From NCBI GenBank assembly GCA_900548625.1, contig URLO01000009.1, positions 1 to 54,054 on the forward strand: a DNA stretch of 54,054 nucleotides, in the 5' to 3' direction. The notes under the pieces were generated by a model that saw nothing but the letters and a program-made list of their open reading frames with translations, searched no databases and was not told where the DNA came from. Of the stretch, positions 8,092 through 15,069 are shown in pieces. The translations under genes were made by a program, and so were the position numbers. The first letter of the stretch is position 1; each line of letters opens with the position of its first letter. The DNA comes from an uncultured Eubacteriales bacterium (GTDB taxonomy: Bacteria > Bacillota > Clostridia > Oscillospirales > Oscillospiraceae).

Positions 8092-8327
8092 GAGCTTGTC
8101 AAAAAAGACTTTTTGACAAGCTCTCAAACGCGAACCGCGGTGCTGGGTTCGCGTTTGAAAAGGCTGCGCCCGGCTGCGCGCATAATTTGTGCGCTGCTTG
8201 CGCACAAATTCCACACTTGCCGGGTGTAGCGTGTTTTGTCCGATGCCGCAGCGGCTATGCCGCGAGGGGGAACCACGTGGTGCGCATCGCCGTGCGCGGC
8301 GAAACTCTACGAGGTTTTTTGACAGTC
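8092..8327 (+). repeat. Structured dispersed repeat, copy 1
   Basis: A copy of about 235 bp of an element also found at 50531-50760 and 53950-54054, always on the plus strand and just after a plus-strand gene. Modules: hairpin 1 at 8092-8123 (14-bp stem, loop AGAC); hairpin 2 at 8124-8158 (13-bp stem); a 12-bp helix 8163-8174/8219-8230 with two G:U pairs enclosing hairpin 3 at 8184-8210 (11-bp stem); a copy-specific middle; hairpin 4 at 8287-8302 with loop TGCG; and a conserved tail ACTCTACGAGG then TTTTTTGACAGTCTG. The outer TGTCAAAAAA and TTTTTTGACA are mutual inverses, like short terminal inverted repeats. No protein is encoded. Confidence 0.88.
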
Positions 8328-8330
8328 TGA

Positions 8331-8359
8331 GCAGGCGTGACCGTTGCGGTCACGCCTGC
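8331..8359. repeat. Second copy of the 29-base palindrome
   Basis: Identical to 8062-8090, so repeat copy 1 is bracketed by a direct duplication of a terminator. It also lies downstream of the minus-strand TPR regulator gene and could serve as its terminator. Confidence 0.7.
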
Positions 8360-8415
8360 TTTCGCTGCTTATTGATGTTTTTGGGCGCAAGATCCGGTGC
8401 TCGGGGAAAACCGAA

Positions 8416-9456
8416 TTACACTTTTGCAAGCAGACGCATTTTTTCCTTTTTTGCCGCCGTCACGGATGAATCGGTCTCCTCGGTCAGACCCCACTCGTTT
8501 TCCAGCAGCTCAATGATCCTGTCATAGGTCTTCGCGGCATTGGCATAATCGCCCGTGATCTCATAGATATCTGCAATTCCCATGAGCGCGTCCTGAAATC
8601 TGGGACGCCTGATATCTTCGGCAAAGGCTCGCTCATAAATGCGGATGGCCTTTTTGTAGTCAGCCTTGGCGGCATAGTATTGTGCGGCCTCAAAGAGAGC
8701 GCCGTCGTTGTCCGGCTGCTCTGCCAGAAGGTCTTCCATGATCTTATCTCCGGAAGCCTCGTCAAAGCGGGCAAGCGCGATGTAGGCCCGAAAAACCTGC
8801 TTCATGACAGGATTCGCATTATCCAGAGCACAGAAGCGTTCCAGCCAAAGCTCCGCCTCATCGGCTCTGTGGTCGGCAATCAGATTATCCAGCAGGTACA
8901 TATACGGCAGCGCGGCGTCCGGATGATCCTCTGCCAGCTCCCGATAGAAATCGATCGCCTTGGAGTGATTACACATATTCCAGTCCCAGACGGCATGGTT
9001 ATCTGTTTTAGACAGGAGCCATTGGCAGCCCTTTTCATTCGGTGCGCGGCGGATCGCCTCCTTCGCGTACCGGGATGCCTTCTGCGCTTCCGCGTTCATG
9101 CGGTGCCAGTAGAGATAAGCAATCAGCTCAGTTGCCCGCTTCTGATGCTTCGGATCATCCAGCTCGGCCCGCAGGAAGCTCTCAAACTCCCGAAAAATAT
9201 CTGACGGAAGCTCCTCCTCCGCGTACATTCGGTTCTCGATTCGGTTAAGACGCTGCTCCGTTGTCACATCGAACAGGTCATCAATTGAGACGCCGAAGAT
9301 CTCCGCCAAAAGAGGAAGCGCGGCAATGTCGGGCATGGCTACAGCATTTTCCCATTTGGACACCGACTGCGCTCCGATCCCCAGTTTTTCAGCCAGCTGC
9401 TCCTGTGTCAGCCCCGCCTGAAAGCGAAGATGCTTGATTTTCTTTCCTAGTTCCAT
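8416..9456 (-). CDS. HTH (XRE) regulator with TPR-like repeats
   Basis: Cytoplasmic regulator of 346 residues. Residues 1-60 form a Cro/cI-type helix-turn-helix (LGKKIKHLRFQAGLTQEQLAEKLG, with QSVSKWENAVAMPDIAALPLLAEIF). The rest is a helical array resembling tetratricopeptide repeats (for example LFEAAQYYAAKADYKKAIRI, MGIADIYEITGDYANAAKTY), which usually bind a peptide or protein partner. ATG 9456 is chosen because GAGGAG lies nine bases upstream; two more ATG codons in frame upstream lack that support. The gene is monocistronic and divergent from the alanine-dehydrogenase-like gene, with 314 bases between them. Its target is unknown. Confidence 0.88.
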   Translation of the reverse strand: MELGKKIKHLRFQAGLTQEQLAEKLGIGAQSVSKWENAVAMPDIAALPLLAEIFGVSIDDLFDVTTEQRLNRIENRMYAEEELPSDIFREFESFLRAELDDPKHQKRATELIAYLYWHRMNAEAQKASRYAKEAIRRAPNEKGCQWLLSKTDNHAVWDWNMCNHSKAIDFYRELAEDHPDAALPYMYLLDNLIADHRADEAELWLERFCALDNANPVMKQVFRAYIALARFDEASGDKIMEDLLAEQPDNDGALFEAAQYYAAKADYKKAIRIYERAFAEDIRRPRFQDALMGIADIYEITGDYANAAKTYDRIIELLENEWGLTEETDSSVTAAKKEKMRLLAKV

Positions 9457-9681
9457 CGTACTCATCTCCTCAAAAAGTGTTGTCTTGGTTACAGTCTCAT
9501 GATACAACGAGGATCCTTGGAATACAATAACGCAGCATGCAAGGCCAATCGCCTGTTGGTGGAGTTCAAAGACCGGAAGAAGATGCTTTTTTGCGAAGCG
9601 TCTCCTTTCGGTGTGCTTTTATTTAGGACAACTGCTTTGTTCGACATACGCAAATTAAACCGAGACTTTGTATTATTAGTG

Positions 9682-9710
9682 TTGCGTAACGGAAGATTTT
9701 CCTGTATGAT
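9682..9710 (+). promoter_or_regulatory. Promoter of the alanine-dehydrogenase-like gene
   Basis: TTGCGT at 9682-9687 and TATGAT at 9705-9710 with 17-base spacing. The rest of the 9457-9770 gap is AT-rich and shows no convincing gene on either strand. Confidence 0.6.
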
Positions 9711-9770
9711 AGAGGCAGAAAGAATACACCGTGTCAACGGGGAAACACTTTCTGAAAGGAGGAGCGGAGT

Positions 9771-10973
9771 ATGATTTTGGGAATCTTACGTGAGACGAAA
9801 CAAGGTGAAAGCCGTGTGATCTGCACACCGCAGGAGGTGGCAGCCATCACAGCCGCAGGCCACACCGTTTATGCACAGCGCGGCTGCGGAGCGCGGGCAG
9901 GCTTTCCGGATGAGGCATATGAGGCCGCGGGAGCGCTTCTGGCGACTACCGCGCAGGAACTGTTTGCAGTCTGCGACATGGTCGCCAAGGTCAAGGAGTT
10001 CACACCGGAGGAATGGCCTCTGATCCGAAAAGGGCAGCTCCTTCTCGGCTGCCTCCATCCGGCGGCAAATCCTGCCGAGGTCGATGCACTGCTGGAAAGC
10101 GGCTGCATTGCATTTACGGCGGAGGATTCACACCGGTACGGCTCTCCGAACAGCGAAGCGGCAGGGAAGATGGGCGCGCTTTTCGGGCTGGAATCTCTGC
10201 TGACCATCCACGGCGGAAAGGGAAAGTATGTCGGCGGCTTCGCCGGCGCGCCGGGCATTGAGGTATTGATCCTCGGCAGCGGTAAGGTTGGGCGGAGTGC
10301 GCTGCAAGTCCTGCATGCGCTTGGCGCAAATTGTACGGTCATGGCGAGAAATATGCAAAAGCTCCGCGAACTTTCCGCGCAGTATCATGGCCGCGTCCGC
10401 GTCATGCACTGCTCGCAGGAAAGCATTGCGGAGGTGATCCCAAAAACGGATCTTGTCCTCAACTGCGTCAAGTGGCAGAAGGAAAATCCGGACTTTCTCA
10501 TCACGCGCGCGATGCTCTCACGGATGGAAAAGGGCTCCGTGATCGTGGACATCTCAAACGACGAGCCGGGCGCGATCGAAACAAGCCATGCGACCACCCA
10601 TGACCAGCCGCGCTACATTGTAGACGGCATCGTGCACTACTGCGTTTCCAACATCCCCGGCGCGGTCGCGCATTCTGCGTCCGTCGCCTATGCAGCGCAG
10701 ATGCTGCCGATGCTTCTGAGCCTTCTGAACGACGGCGAGGAGGAAAGCTGCATCCGCGACGGCTGTTACCGCCGTGCGCTGACGGCCTACCGCGGACTTC
10801 TGACGCATGAGGAGACCAGCGCTGTTCAGGGAAAACCGTGGCTTCGTCCGGAGGAGGCGCTCGGAATTTCCGGTTACCGGCTCGATCCCGCGCCGCCGGC
10901 GACAGATACACGTTCGGCTTATTTTTATCCATGGGCTGAGAACTGCGGCGCTCAGTGCGACTGCATCTCATAA
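9771..10973 (+). CDS. Alanine dehydrogenase / PNT-family enzyme
   Basis: NAD(P)-dependent oxidoreductase of 400 residues. The N-terminal AlaDH/PNT domain is clear (MILGILRETKQGESRVICTP, with catalytic-type Lys in DMVAKVKEFTPEEW and His in GCLHPAANP), followed by a Rossmann domain with VLILGSGKVGRSALQVLHALG. Alanine dehydrogenase interconverts alanine and pyruvate. The length and a C-terminal extension of about 30 residues differ from the typical 370-residue Ald, and divergence is considerable, so a related activity such as a lysine- or ornithine-type imino-acid reductase cannot be excluded. GGAGG precedes the ATG. It may be cotranscribed with the alcohol dehydrogenase 35 bases downstream. Confidence 0.8.
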   Translation: MILGILRETKQGESRVICTPQEVAAITAAGHTVYAQRGCGARAGFPDEAYEAAGALLATTAQELFAVCDMVAKVKEFTPEEWPLIRKGQLLLGCLHPAANPAEVDALLESGCIAFTAEDSHRYGSPNSEAAGKMGALFGLESLLTIHGGKGKYVGGFAGAPGIEVLILGSGKVGRSALQVLHALGANCTVMARNMQKLRELSAQYHGRVRVMHCSQESIAEVIPKTDLVLNCVKWQKENPDFLITRAMLSRMEKGSVIVDISNDEPGAIETSHATTHDQPRYIVDGIVHYCVSNIPGAVAHSASVAYAAQMLPMLLSLLNDGEEESCIRDGCYRRALTAYRGLLTHEETSAVQGKPWLRPEEALGISGYRLDPAPPATDTRSAYFYPWAENCGAQCDCIS

Positions 10974-11008
10974 ATCATCCATTTACAAACGAAAGGAAGC
11001 GAAAACAC

Positions 11009-12070
11009 ATGAAAATGAAGGGTTACGCGATGCTTGGCATCGGCAAGACTGGTTGGATCGAGAAGGAGGCTCCCAAATGCGGGCCGCTGGATGCGATCGT
11101 CCGTCCGCTGGCAGTATCTCCCTGCACGTCTGACGTGCACACTGTTTGGGAGGGCGCCATCGGAGAACGTACCGACATGATCCTCGGACACGAGGCAGTC
11201 GGCGAGGTCGTGGAGGTCGGCTGTATGGTGCGCCAGTTCAAGGTAGGCGACCGTGTGATCGTCCCGGCCATCACGCCGGATTGGGGCTCTCTGGAGGCGC
11301 AGGCGGGATATTCCATGCACTCCGGCGGTATGCTGGCAGGCTGGAAGTTCTCGAATTTCAAGGACGGCGTTTTCGCTGATTACTTCCATGTCAACGAGGC
11401 GGACGCCAACCTCGCGCTCCTGCCGGACGGCGTTGCGGCGGAGGAAGCGGTCATGCTGGCGGACATGGTGCCGACGGGCTTCCACGGCGCAGAGCTTGCG
11501 GACGTCCAGTACGGCGACAGCGTCTGCGTCATCGGTATTGGCCCGGTCGGCCTGATGGCCGTCGCGGCGTCGCAGCTTCGCGGCGCAGGACGGCTGTTTG
11601 CGGTCGGCTCGCGTCCCATCTGCACGGAGGTTGCCAAGGGCTACGGTGCGACAGACATCATCAACTATCGCGAGGGCGACATTGTTGAGCAGATCCTGAG
11701 CGCGACCGACGGCCGCGGCGTGGACAAGGTCATCATCGCCGGCGGCGGAACGGAAACGCTCGCGCAGGCCATCCGAATGGTGCGCGCCGGCGGCAGGATC
11801 GGCAATGTCAACTACTTCGGCACCGGCGATTATCTGACCGTGCCGCGTGTAGACTGGGGCTGCGGCATGGCGCATAAGCAGATTTTCGGCGGCCTGATGC
11901 CCGGCGGACGGCTCCGTATGGAGAAGCTGGTGTCGCTGATGCAGTACGGCAGGCTGGACACCAAGCCGCTTCTGACGCACCGCTTCGAGGGCATGGAGCA
12001 CATCGAGGAGGCGCTGATGCTGATGAAGGACAAGCCGAAGGATCTCATTAAGCCCGTTGTCGTGATCTGA
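11009..12070 (+). CDS. adh: NADP-dependent secondary (isopropanol) alcohol dehydrogenase
   Basis: Zinc medium-chain dehydrogenase of 353 residues, very close to the Thermoanaerobacter brockii/Clostridium beijerinckii secondary ADH family. Those enzymes interconvert ketones such as acetone with secondary alcohols. The catalytic zinc ligands are visible as Cys39 (SPCTSDVHT), His61 (LGHEAVGEV) and Asp at about 152. The coenzyme loop AVGSRP carries the Gly-Ser-Arg pattern that selects NADP. The C-terminus KDKPKDLIKPVVVI is family-typical. ATG 11009 lies 11 bases after AAAGGA; ATG 11015 is the alternative. A terminator follows directly. Confidence 0.95.
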   Translation: MKMKGYAMLGIGKTGWIEKEAPKCGPLDAIVRPLAVSPCTSDVHTVWEGAIGERTDMILGHEAVGEVVEVGCMVRQFKVGDRVIVPAITPDWGSLEAQAGYSMHSGGMLAGWKFSNFKDGVFADYFHVNEADANLALLPDGVAAEEAVMLADMVPTGFHGAELADVQYGDSVCVIGIGPVGLMAVAASQLRGAGRLFAVGSRPICTEVAKGYGATDIINYREGDIVEQILSATDGRGVDKVIIAGGGTETLAQAIRMVRAGGRIGNVNYFGTGDYLTVPRVDWGCGMAHKQIFGGLMPGGRLRMEKLVSLMQYGRLDTKPLLTHRFEGMEHIEEALMLMKDKPKDLIKPVVVI

Positions 12071-12108
12071 TGACGCGCTTTGTCTGGCCACAAAGTCAAA
12101 GGAAGAAT

Positions 12109-12133
12109 GGGCAGCCCTCGGGCTGCCCGTTTT
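12109..12133 (+). terminator. Intrinsic terminator after adh
   Basis: GGGCAGCC and GGCTGCCC form the stem around a short loop, followed by GTTTTT. Confidence 0.85.
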
Positions 12134-12205
12134 TATGCCGGAAAACGCCGGTACGGCGCTGCTTGCGGCCACTCCGGAAAAAGAATCGCTTTTCAATAAA
12201 AATGC

Positions 12206-12234
12206 TTGACAATGCACGACTCATGTGATAATAT
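12206..12234 (+). promoter_or_regulatory. Promoter of tRNA-Leu
   Basis: TTGACA at 12206-12211 and TAATAT at 12229-12234 with a 17-base spacer, 30 bases ahead of the mature tRNA. Confidence 0.75.
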
Positions 12235-12263
12235 ATCGGAGCAGTCGAGAGACAGCGCACGAT

Positions 12264-12351
12264 GCGCGAGTGGTGGAATTGGCAGACTCGCTAGATTCAG
12301 GTTCTAGTGTCCACTCCGGACGTGCGGGTTCAAGTCCCGCCTCGCGCACCA
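12264..12351 (+). tRNA. tRNA-Leu, anticodon CAG
   Basis: An 88-base class II tRNA. The acceptor stem GCGCGAG pairs with CTCGCGC; the anticodon loop TTCAGGT reads CAG between CTAGA and TCTAG; a long variable arm follows; the T arm is GCGGGTTCAAGTCCCGC; and ACCA is encoded at the 3' end. It decodes CUG leucine codons. Confidence 0.97.
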
Positions 12352-12352
12352 G

Positions 12353-12385
12353 AAATCCCGCAATCGTTGAGATTGCGGGATTTTT
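12353..12385 (+). terminator. Terminator of tRNA-Leu
   Basis: A 13-bp perfect stem (AAATCCCGCAATC with its inverse) with loop GTTGA, then a short T run, begins two bases after the tRNA. Confidence 0.85.
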
Positions 12386-12690
12386 CTTGTATATCCGCGC
12401 TTTCCGGCGTTTCATTGTCGCGCGTGCCCGCGCCGTTTTTGCGAACGTCGAAGATCGTGAAGTCCTTCCCGGTCTGATGCTAGACCACCTTCGGCGCCCG
12501 TCCGCATTCACGACCTTGCTTGCCGTCTCCGGTCCGAAATTCTTGTCTTTCTGCTTGACAACAAGGTATAGGCCTGCTACAGTGCTGATGTCAGCAGTTT
12601 GTGCGACTTGGCTAGGGAGCGATCCTGAACCTTTTGCGCAAGTCTGCCGGCGCTCTATATTTTGGAGACGATACGACCGTTTTAACGCCA
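12386..12690 (-). pseudogene. Decayed phage/ICE polyvalent-protein fragment
   Basis: Read on the minus strand, about 12490-12600 gives GLYLVVKQKDKNFGPETASK followed by VVNADG. A frameshift near 12493 and an in-frame TAG at 12480-12482 interrupt the frame. In the shifted frame it continues APKVV-stop-HQTGKDFTIFD, then VRKNGAGTRDNETP. From memory this resembles the PKVVYHGTGxxFTxFD segment of large proteins carried by phages and integrative elements, with the Tyr codon changed to a stop. The fragment has no start and runs into the tRNA terminator. It is probably the scar of an element once integrated beside the tRNA. Confidence 0.6.
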
Positions 12691-12774
12691 CGCAATTCTT
12701 GGGATTTTTGGGCTTGCATGGTATTATGAATTGGAATCAAAGCGATTTTTAGATTTTGCGGAGGTGCTTTTGCG

Positions 12775-13713
12775 ATGAAAAAGCTGCGAATGTGTTTTTT
12801 GGCCTTGACGCTGATACTGATCGGCACGTTAACTGCGTGTACATTTGGCGTCTGCGATGTTTGCGACCGAACGGTCATTGGGAAAAACTTTGCTGTCGGT
12901 GACATGGAGATGCTCTGCGGGGACTGCGCCGCGATGCAGAAACGGCTGGCTTACTACGGTGCAAGCGCCGAGGAGACGGCATCTTCCCAAGGCTCGAAGG
13001 AGGAGACCCCTGAGCAGCGTACTGAGGAAGTGGAGAAGTCTGAAAACGTGCGCAGTCAGGATGCGATCACGATCGAACAGAGGAAATTCTCCACCCCGGA
13101 GCAGGCGGGCGAATTTTTCATTAAGGCGCTCTCAAAGCAGGATATTTCCAAGGCGCTGTCTGTGTTCTCCATTTCCGACCGGGCAAAGAATTTTGACTTT
13201 GAAGCATACATGAACAGGTCGCGGGTATTCTCTCTGTACGATCTGTTCCCGGAAGCGCCTGCGTTTGTGCCGCTGAATGAACTTTTTCTGTTGCACAAGG
13301 CCAACATGAGCATCAGGACGTTTCTTTGCAATTTGCTCACAGACTATGAAGTTGGACAACTCTACCGTGTAGACGGCGCGGAGCGGACAGCCGAGGAGAT
13401 TGCTGATGCACTCGATCCGAACGCACTTTCTGCACTCAAATGCCTGCGAGTCGACCGCTCCAGCGCGGCCATGCAGGACAGTGAGGCATACAAGGCAAAT
13501 ATGCAGGGCTATTGCGCCTGCTTTGGCGCAGATGACGCGGCAGAATATATGATGCTGCTGGAGCTGGGGGACAAGCTCTATGCGGCGGGCTTTTCCGCAA
13601 TCGAATACGACGGAGCATGGCAGATCTTCAGCCTGATGCCCATGCTGGCCGGATTCCCGGAGGGAGGCGTGGAGGAGACGACAATGGAGGCGTATCAGGA
13701 GTATCTGAAATAG
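12775..13713 (+). CDS. Lipoprotein with a zinc-ribbon-like Cys pair motif
   Basis: A 312-residue lipoprotein of unknown function. The signal peptide ends in LTAC (Cys22), and just after it come CDVCDRTVIGKNF and MLCGDC, two CXXC pairs about 23 residues apart that resemble a small zinc ribbon. A low-complexity Glu/Ser linker spans about 62-95. From 95 onward lies an alpha-helical domain resembling NTF2-like or DUF4878-type secreted folds (EQAGEFFIKALSKQDISKAL). GGAGGTG precedes the ATG. A zinc ribbon immediately outside the membrane is unusual and may bind a partner or hold a disulfide. It appears monocistronic. Confidence 0.8.
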   Translation: MKKLRMCFLALTLILIGTLTACTFGVCDVCDRTVIGKNFAVGDMEMLCGDCAAMQKRLAYYGASAEETASSQGSKEETPEQRTEEVEKSENVRSQDAITIEQRKFSTPEQAGEFFIKALSKQDISKALSVFSISDRAKNFDFEAYMNRSRVFSLYDLFPEAPAFVPLNELFLLHKANMSIRTFLCNLLTDYEVGQLYRVDGAERTAEEIADALDPNALSALKCLRVDRSSAAMQDSEAYKANMQGYCACFGADDAAEYMMLLELGDKLYAAGFSAIEYDGAWQIFSLMPMLAGFPEGGVEETTMEAYQEYLK

Positions 13714-13729
13714 GATGCGCAGCAAGTTG

Positions 13730-13756
13730 AGCAGGAGTCTCGGACTCCTGCTTTTT
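13730..13756 (+). terminator. Intrinsic terminator
   Basis: AGCAGGAGTC pairs with GACTCCTGCT around TCG, followed by a T run. Confidence 0.85.
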
Positions 13757-13766
13757 GCACACTAAT

Positions 13767-13787
13767 AATTATTGACAAACGATAATT
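13767..13787. promoter_or_regulatory. Palindromic operator 1, overlapping the -35 box
   Basis: A 21-base imperfect palindrome, AATTATTG-ACAAA-CGATAATT. It differs from the second copy at 13809-13829 at two positions, and the two centres are 42 bases apart (about four helical turns). It covers the -35 box. Confidence 0.7.
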
Positions 13788-13800
13788 CCTATGCTAAGAT
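13772..13800 (+). promoter_or_regulatory. Promoter of the membrane protein / HTH operon
   Basis: TTGACA at 13772-13777 and TAAGAT at 13795-13800, spacer 17. Both sides are flanked by the palindromic operators. Confidence 0.75.
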
Positions 13801-13808
13801 GCAAATAG

Positions 13809-13829
13809 AATTATTGAAAAACAATAATT
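13809..13829. promoter_or_regulatory. Palindromic operator 2, downstream of the -10 box
   Basis: A 21-base palindrome, AATTATTG-AAAAA-CAATAATT, between the transcription start and the ribosome site. Binding here together with copy 1 would loop or roadblock the promoter. The small HTH protein two genes away is the natural candidate. Confidence 0.7.
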
Positions 13830-13843
13830 TTGGAGGTGGACGT

Positions 13844-14833
13844 ATGAATACCAAAAAAATTGCCGCGCTGCTTGCGGCAGAAGGCGCACTGTGCGCGGTG
13901 CTGACATTTTTGATGCGCGGGATGATGCTCCTCGATGCAGGCGTGCTGGCATTTCCGTTTGCGCAGCTCGGCGCGGGACTGCGGGCGCTGTCACTGCTTG
14001 GAGGCGTGTGCAACGTGCTGGCGGTGGCGCTGTACGTCTGTATTTCGCTCGCGCCGCTGGCTCTGTTCACGGCCCGCGCACTTCGGCGCGGCTTTCACGC
14101 GGAGGATCTGCTGCTGCCGCTTTTGACGCTCTCCTTGTTCGGCGCGCTCTATGCGATGGTCAACCCGGCTATGCTGGACAGCTGGATCGTCGGTGGGCGG
14201 ACGCTTGGGCTGCCGGTGCTCGGCGGCGTTTTGTATGCGGAGGTGCTGGCCTATGCGCTGCTGCGCCTTTTGCGGGCGGCGTTCGGCGCGGAGGCTGCGC
14301 GCCTGCGGCAGTATTTCACAGCTGCGCTTATTTTGGCGGCAGCGGTATTCATCTTCTGTGCCTTCGGCAGCTCGCTTCGCACGCTGCTCTTGTCTCTCGA
14401 TACGCTGCATACACAGAACACAGCCTCCGCGTCAGACGCGGCTTTCTTCGGAAGCACGCTTCCGGAGCTTGGCTGGACGGAGGCATTTCTGGTGCTGCGA
14501 TATGCGGCGGATGCCGCGCCGTATGTGCTGGACGTGTGGGTGATCCTTGCGGCGCTGACGCTCCTGCGGGCGCGTGCGGCGGGGGATGCGGACGGAGCAG
14601 AGGAGGCGGCAGAGGCCGTCACGCGCCGATGCCGCATTGCATTGAGTGCTTCGGTTTTGGCGGAGCTTGCACTGGATCTTTTGCAGCTCCTTTTCATGAA
14701 AAAGCTCTACAGCGCTGCACTCACCGTGACGCTTCCGCTTGTGCCGCTTGCATTCTGCCTTGCAGCGCTCATCCTTGCGCGGCTCGTGCAGGAAAACCGG
14801 AAGCTCCGTGCGGACAACGACCTCTTTATTTAG
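13844..14833 (+). CDS. Polytopic membrane protein of unknown function
   Basis: A 329-residue integral membrane protein with about eight hydrophobic segments, Ala/Leu-rich throughout and without catalytic motifs I recognise. The layout suggests two similar four-segment halves. ATG 13844 is preceded by GGAGGTG; an upstream in-frame ATG at 13772 lies within the promoter and is rejected. The next gene encodes a small YozG-like HTH protein eight bases downstream. That pairing recalls DUF2975-type membrane proteins with their cognate HTH regulators, but the present protein is about twice that length. A membrane signal-sensing role for the HTH partner is inference. Confidence 0.75.
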   Translation: MNTKKIAALLAAEGALCAVLTFLMRGMMLLDAGVLAFPFAQLGAGLRALSLLGGVCNVLAVALYVCISLAPLALFTARALRRGFHAEDLLLPLLTLSLFGALYAMVNPAMLDSWIVGGRTLGLPVLGGVLYAEVLAYALLRLLRAAFGAEAARLRQYFTAALILAAAVFIFCAFGSSLRTLLLSLDTLHTQNTASASDAAFFGSTLPELGWTEAFLVLRYAADAAPYVLDVWVILAALTLLRARAAGDADGAEEAAEAVTRRCRIALSASVLAELALDLLQLLFMKKLYSAALTVTLPLVPLAFCLAALILARLVQENRKLRADNDLFI

Positions 14834-14841
14834 GTGGCGCC

Positions 14842-15069
14842 ATGCCGATACGGGTACATCTGGATGACATTCTGCGTGCGCGCGGCATGACCGCAAAGGA
14901 GCTTTGCGCCAAGGTCGGCATCACCGAGGCAAATCTCTCGATCCTGCGCAGCGGCAAGGCGAAGGGCGTCCGCTTCGCGACGATCAACCGCATCTGCTAC
15001 TTTCTCGACTGCGACGTGGGAGACATTTTGAAATTTGACGGACAATTGGAGGCAGACGACGATGAATAA
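14842..15069 (+). CDS. Small YozG-like Cro/cI-type HTH protein
   Basis: A 75-residue DNA-binding protein that is essentially one helix-turn-helix domain (MTAKELCAKVGITEANLSIL, then RFATINRICYFLDCDVGDIL). It closely matches the YozG-type regulators found with small membrane proteins. No strong ribosome site is seen before ATG 14842 (AGGTGG nearby), so it may be translationally coupled to the membrane protein eight bases upstream. Its last eight bases overlap the following lipoprotein gene. It probably binds the twin palindromes at 13767 and 13809, which is inference from context. Confidence 0.87.
   Translation: MPIRVHLDDILRARGMTAKELCAKVGITEANLSILRSGKAKGVRFATINRICYFLDCDVGDILKFDGQLEADDDE

Noticed and set aside
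7771..8214. Minus-strand open frame through repeat copy 1, with similar frames in copies 2 (50425-50700) and 3 (53809-54027)
   Set aside because: The shared peptide (VRKQRTNYARSR and QPFQTRTQ) comes from reading the noncoding repeat backwards. No ribosome site is present, and the conserved feature is base pairing, not protein.
9489..9774. Open frames on both strands between the TPR regulator and the alanine-dehydrogenase-like gene
   Set aside because: They overlap the promoter, lack ribosome sites and have no recognisable protein features.
12221..12691. Minus-strand frame of 156 codons across tRNA-Leu
   Set aside because: Its C-terminal part (GLEPARPEW...) is the antisense of the tRNA, a frequent misannotation. 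Only the upstream part carries a decayed protein motif, annotated as a pseudogene.
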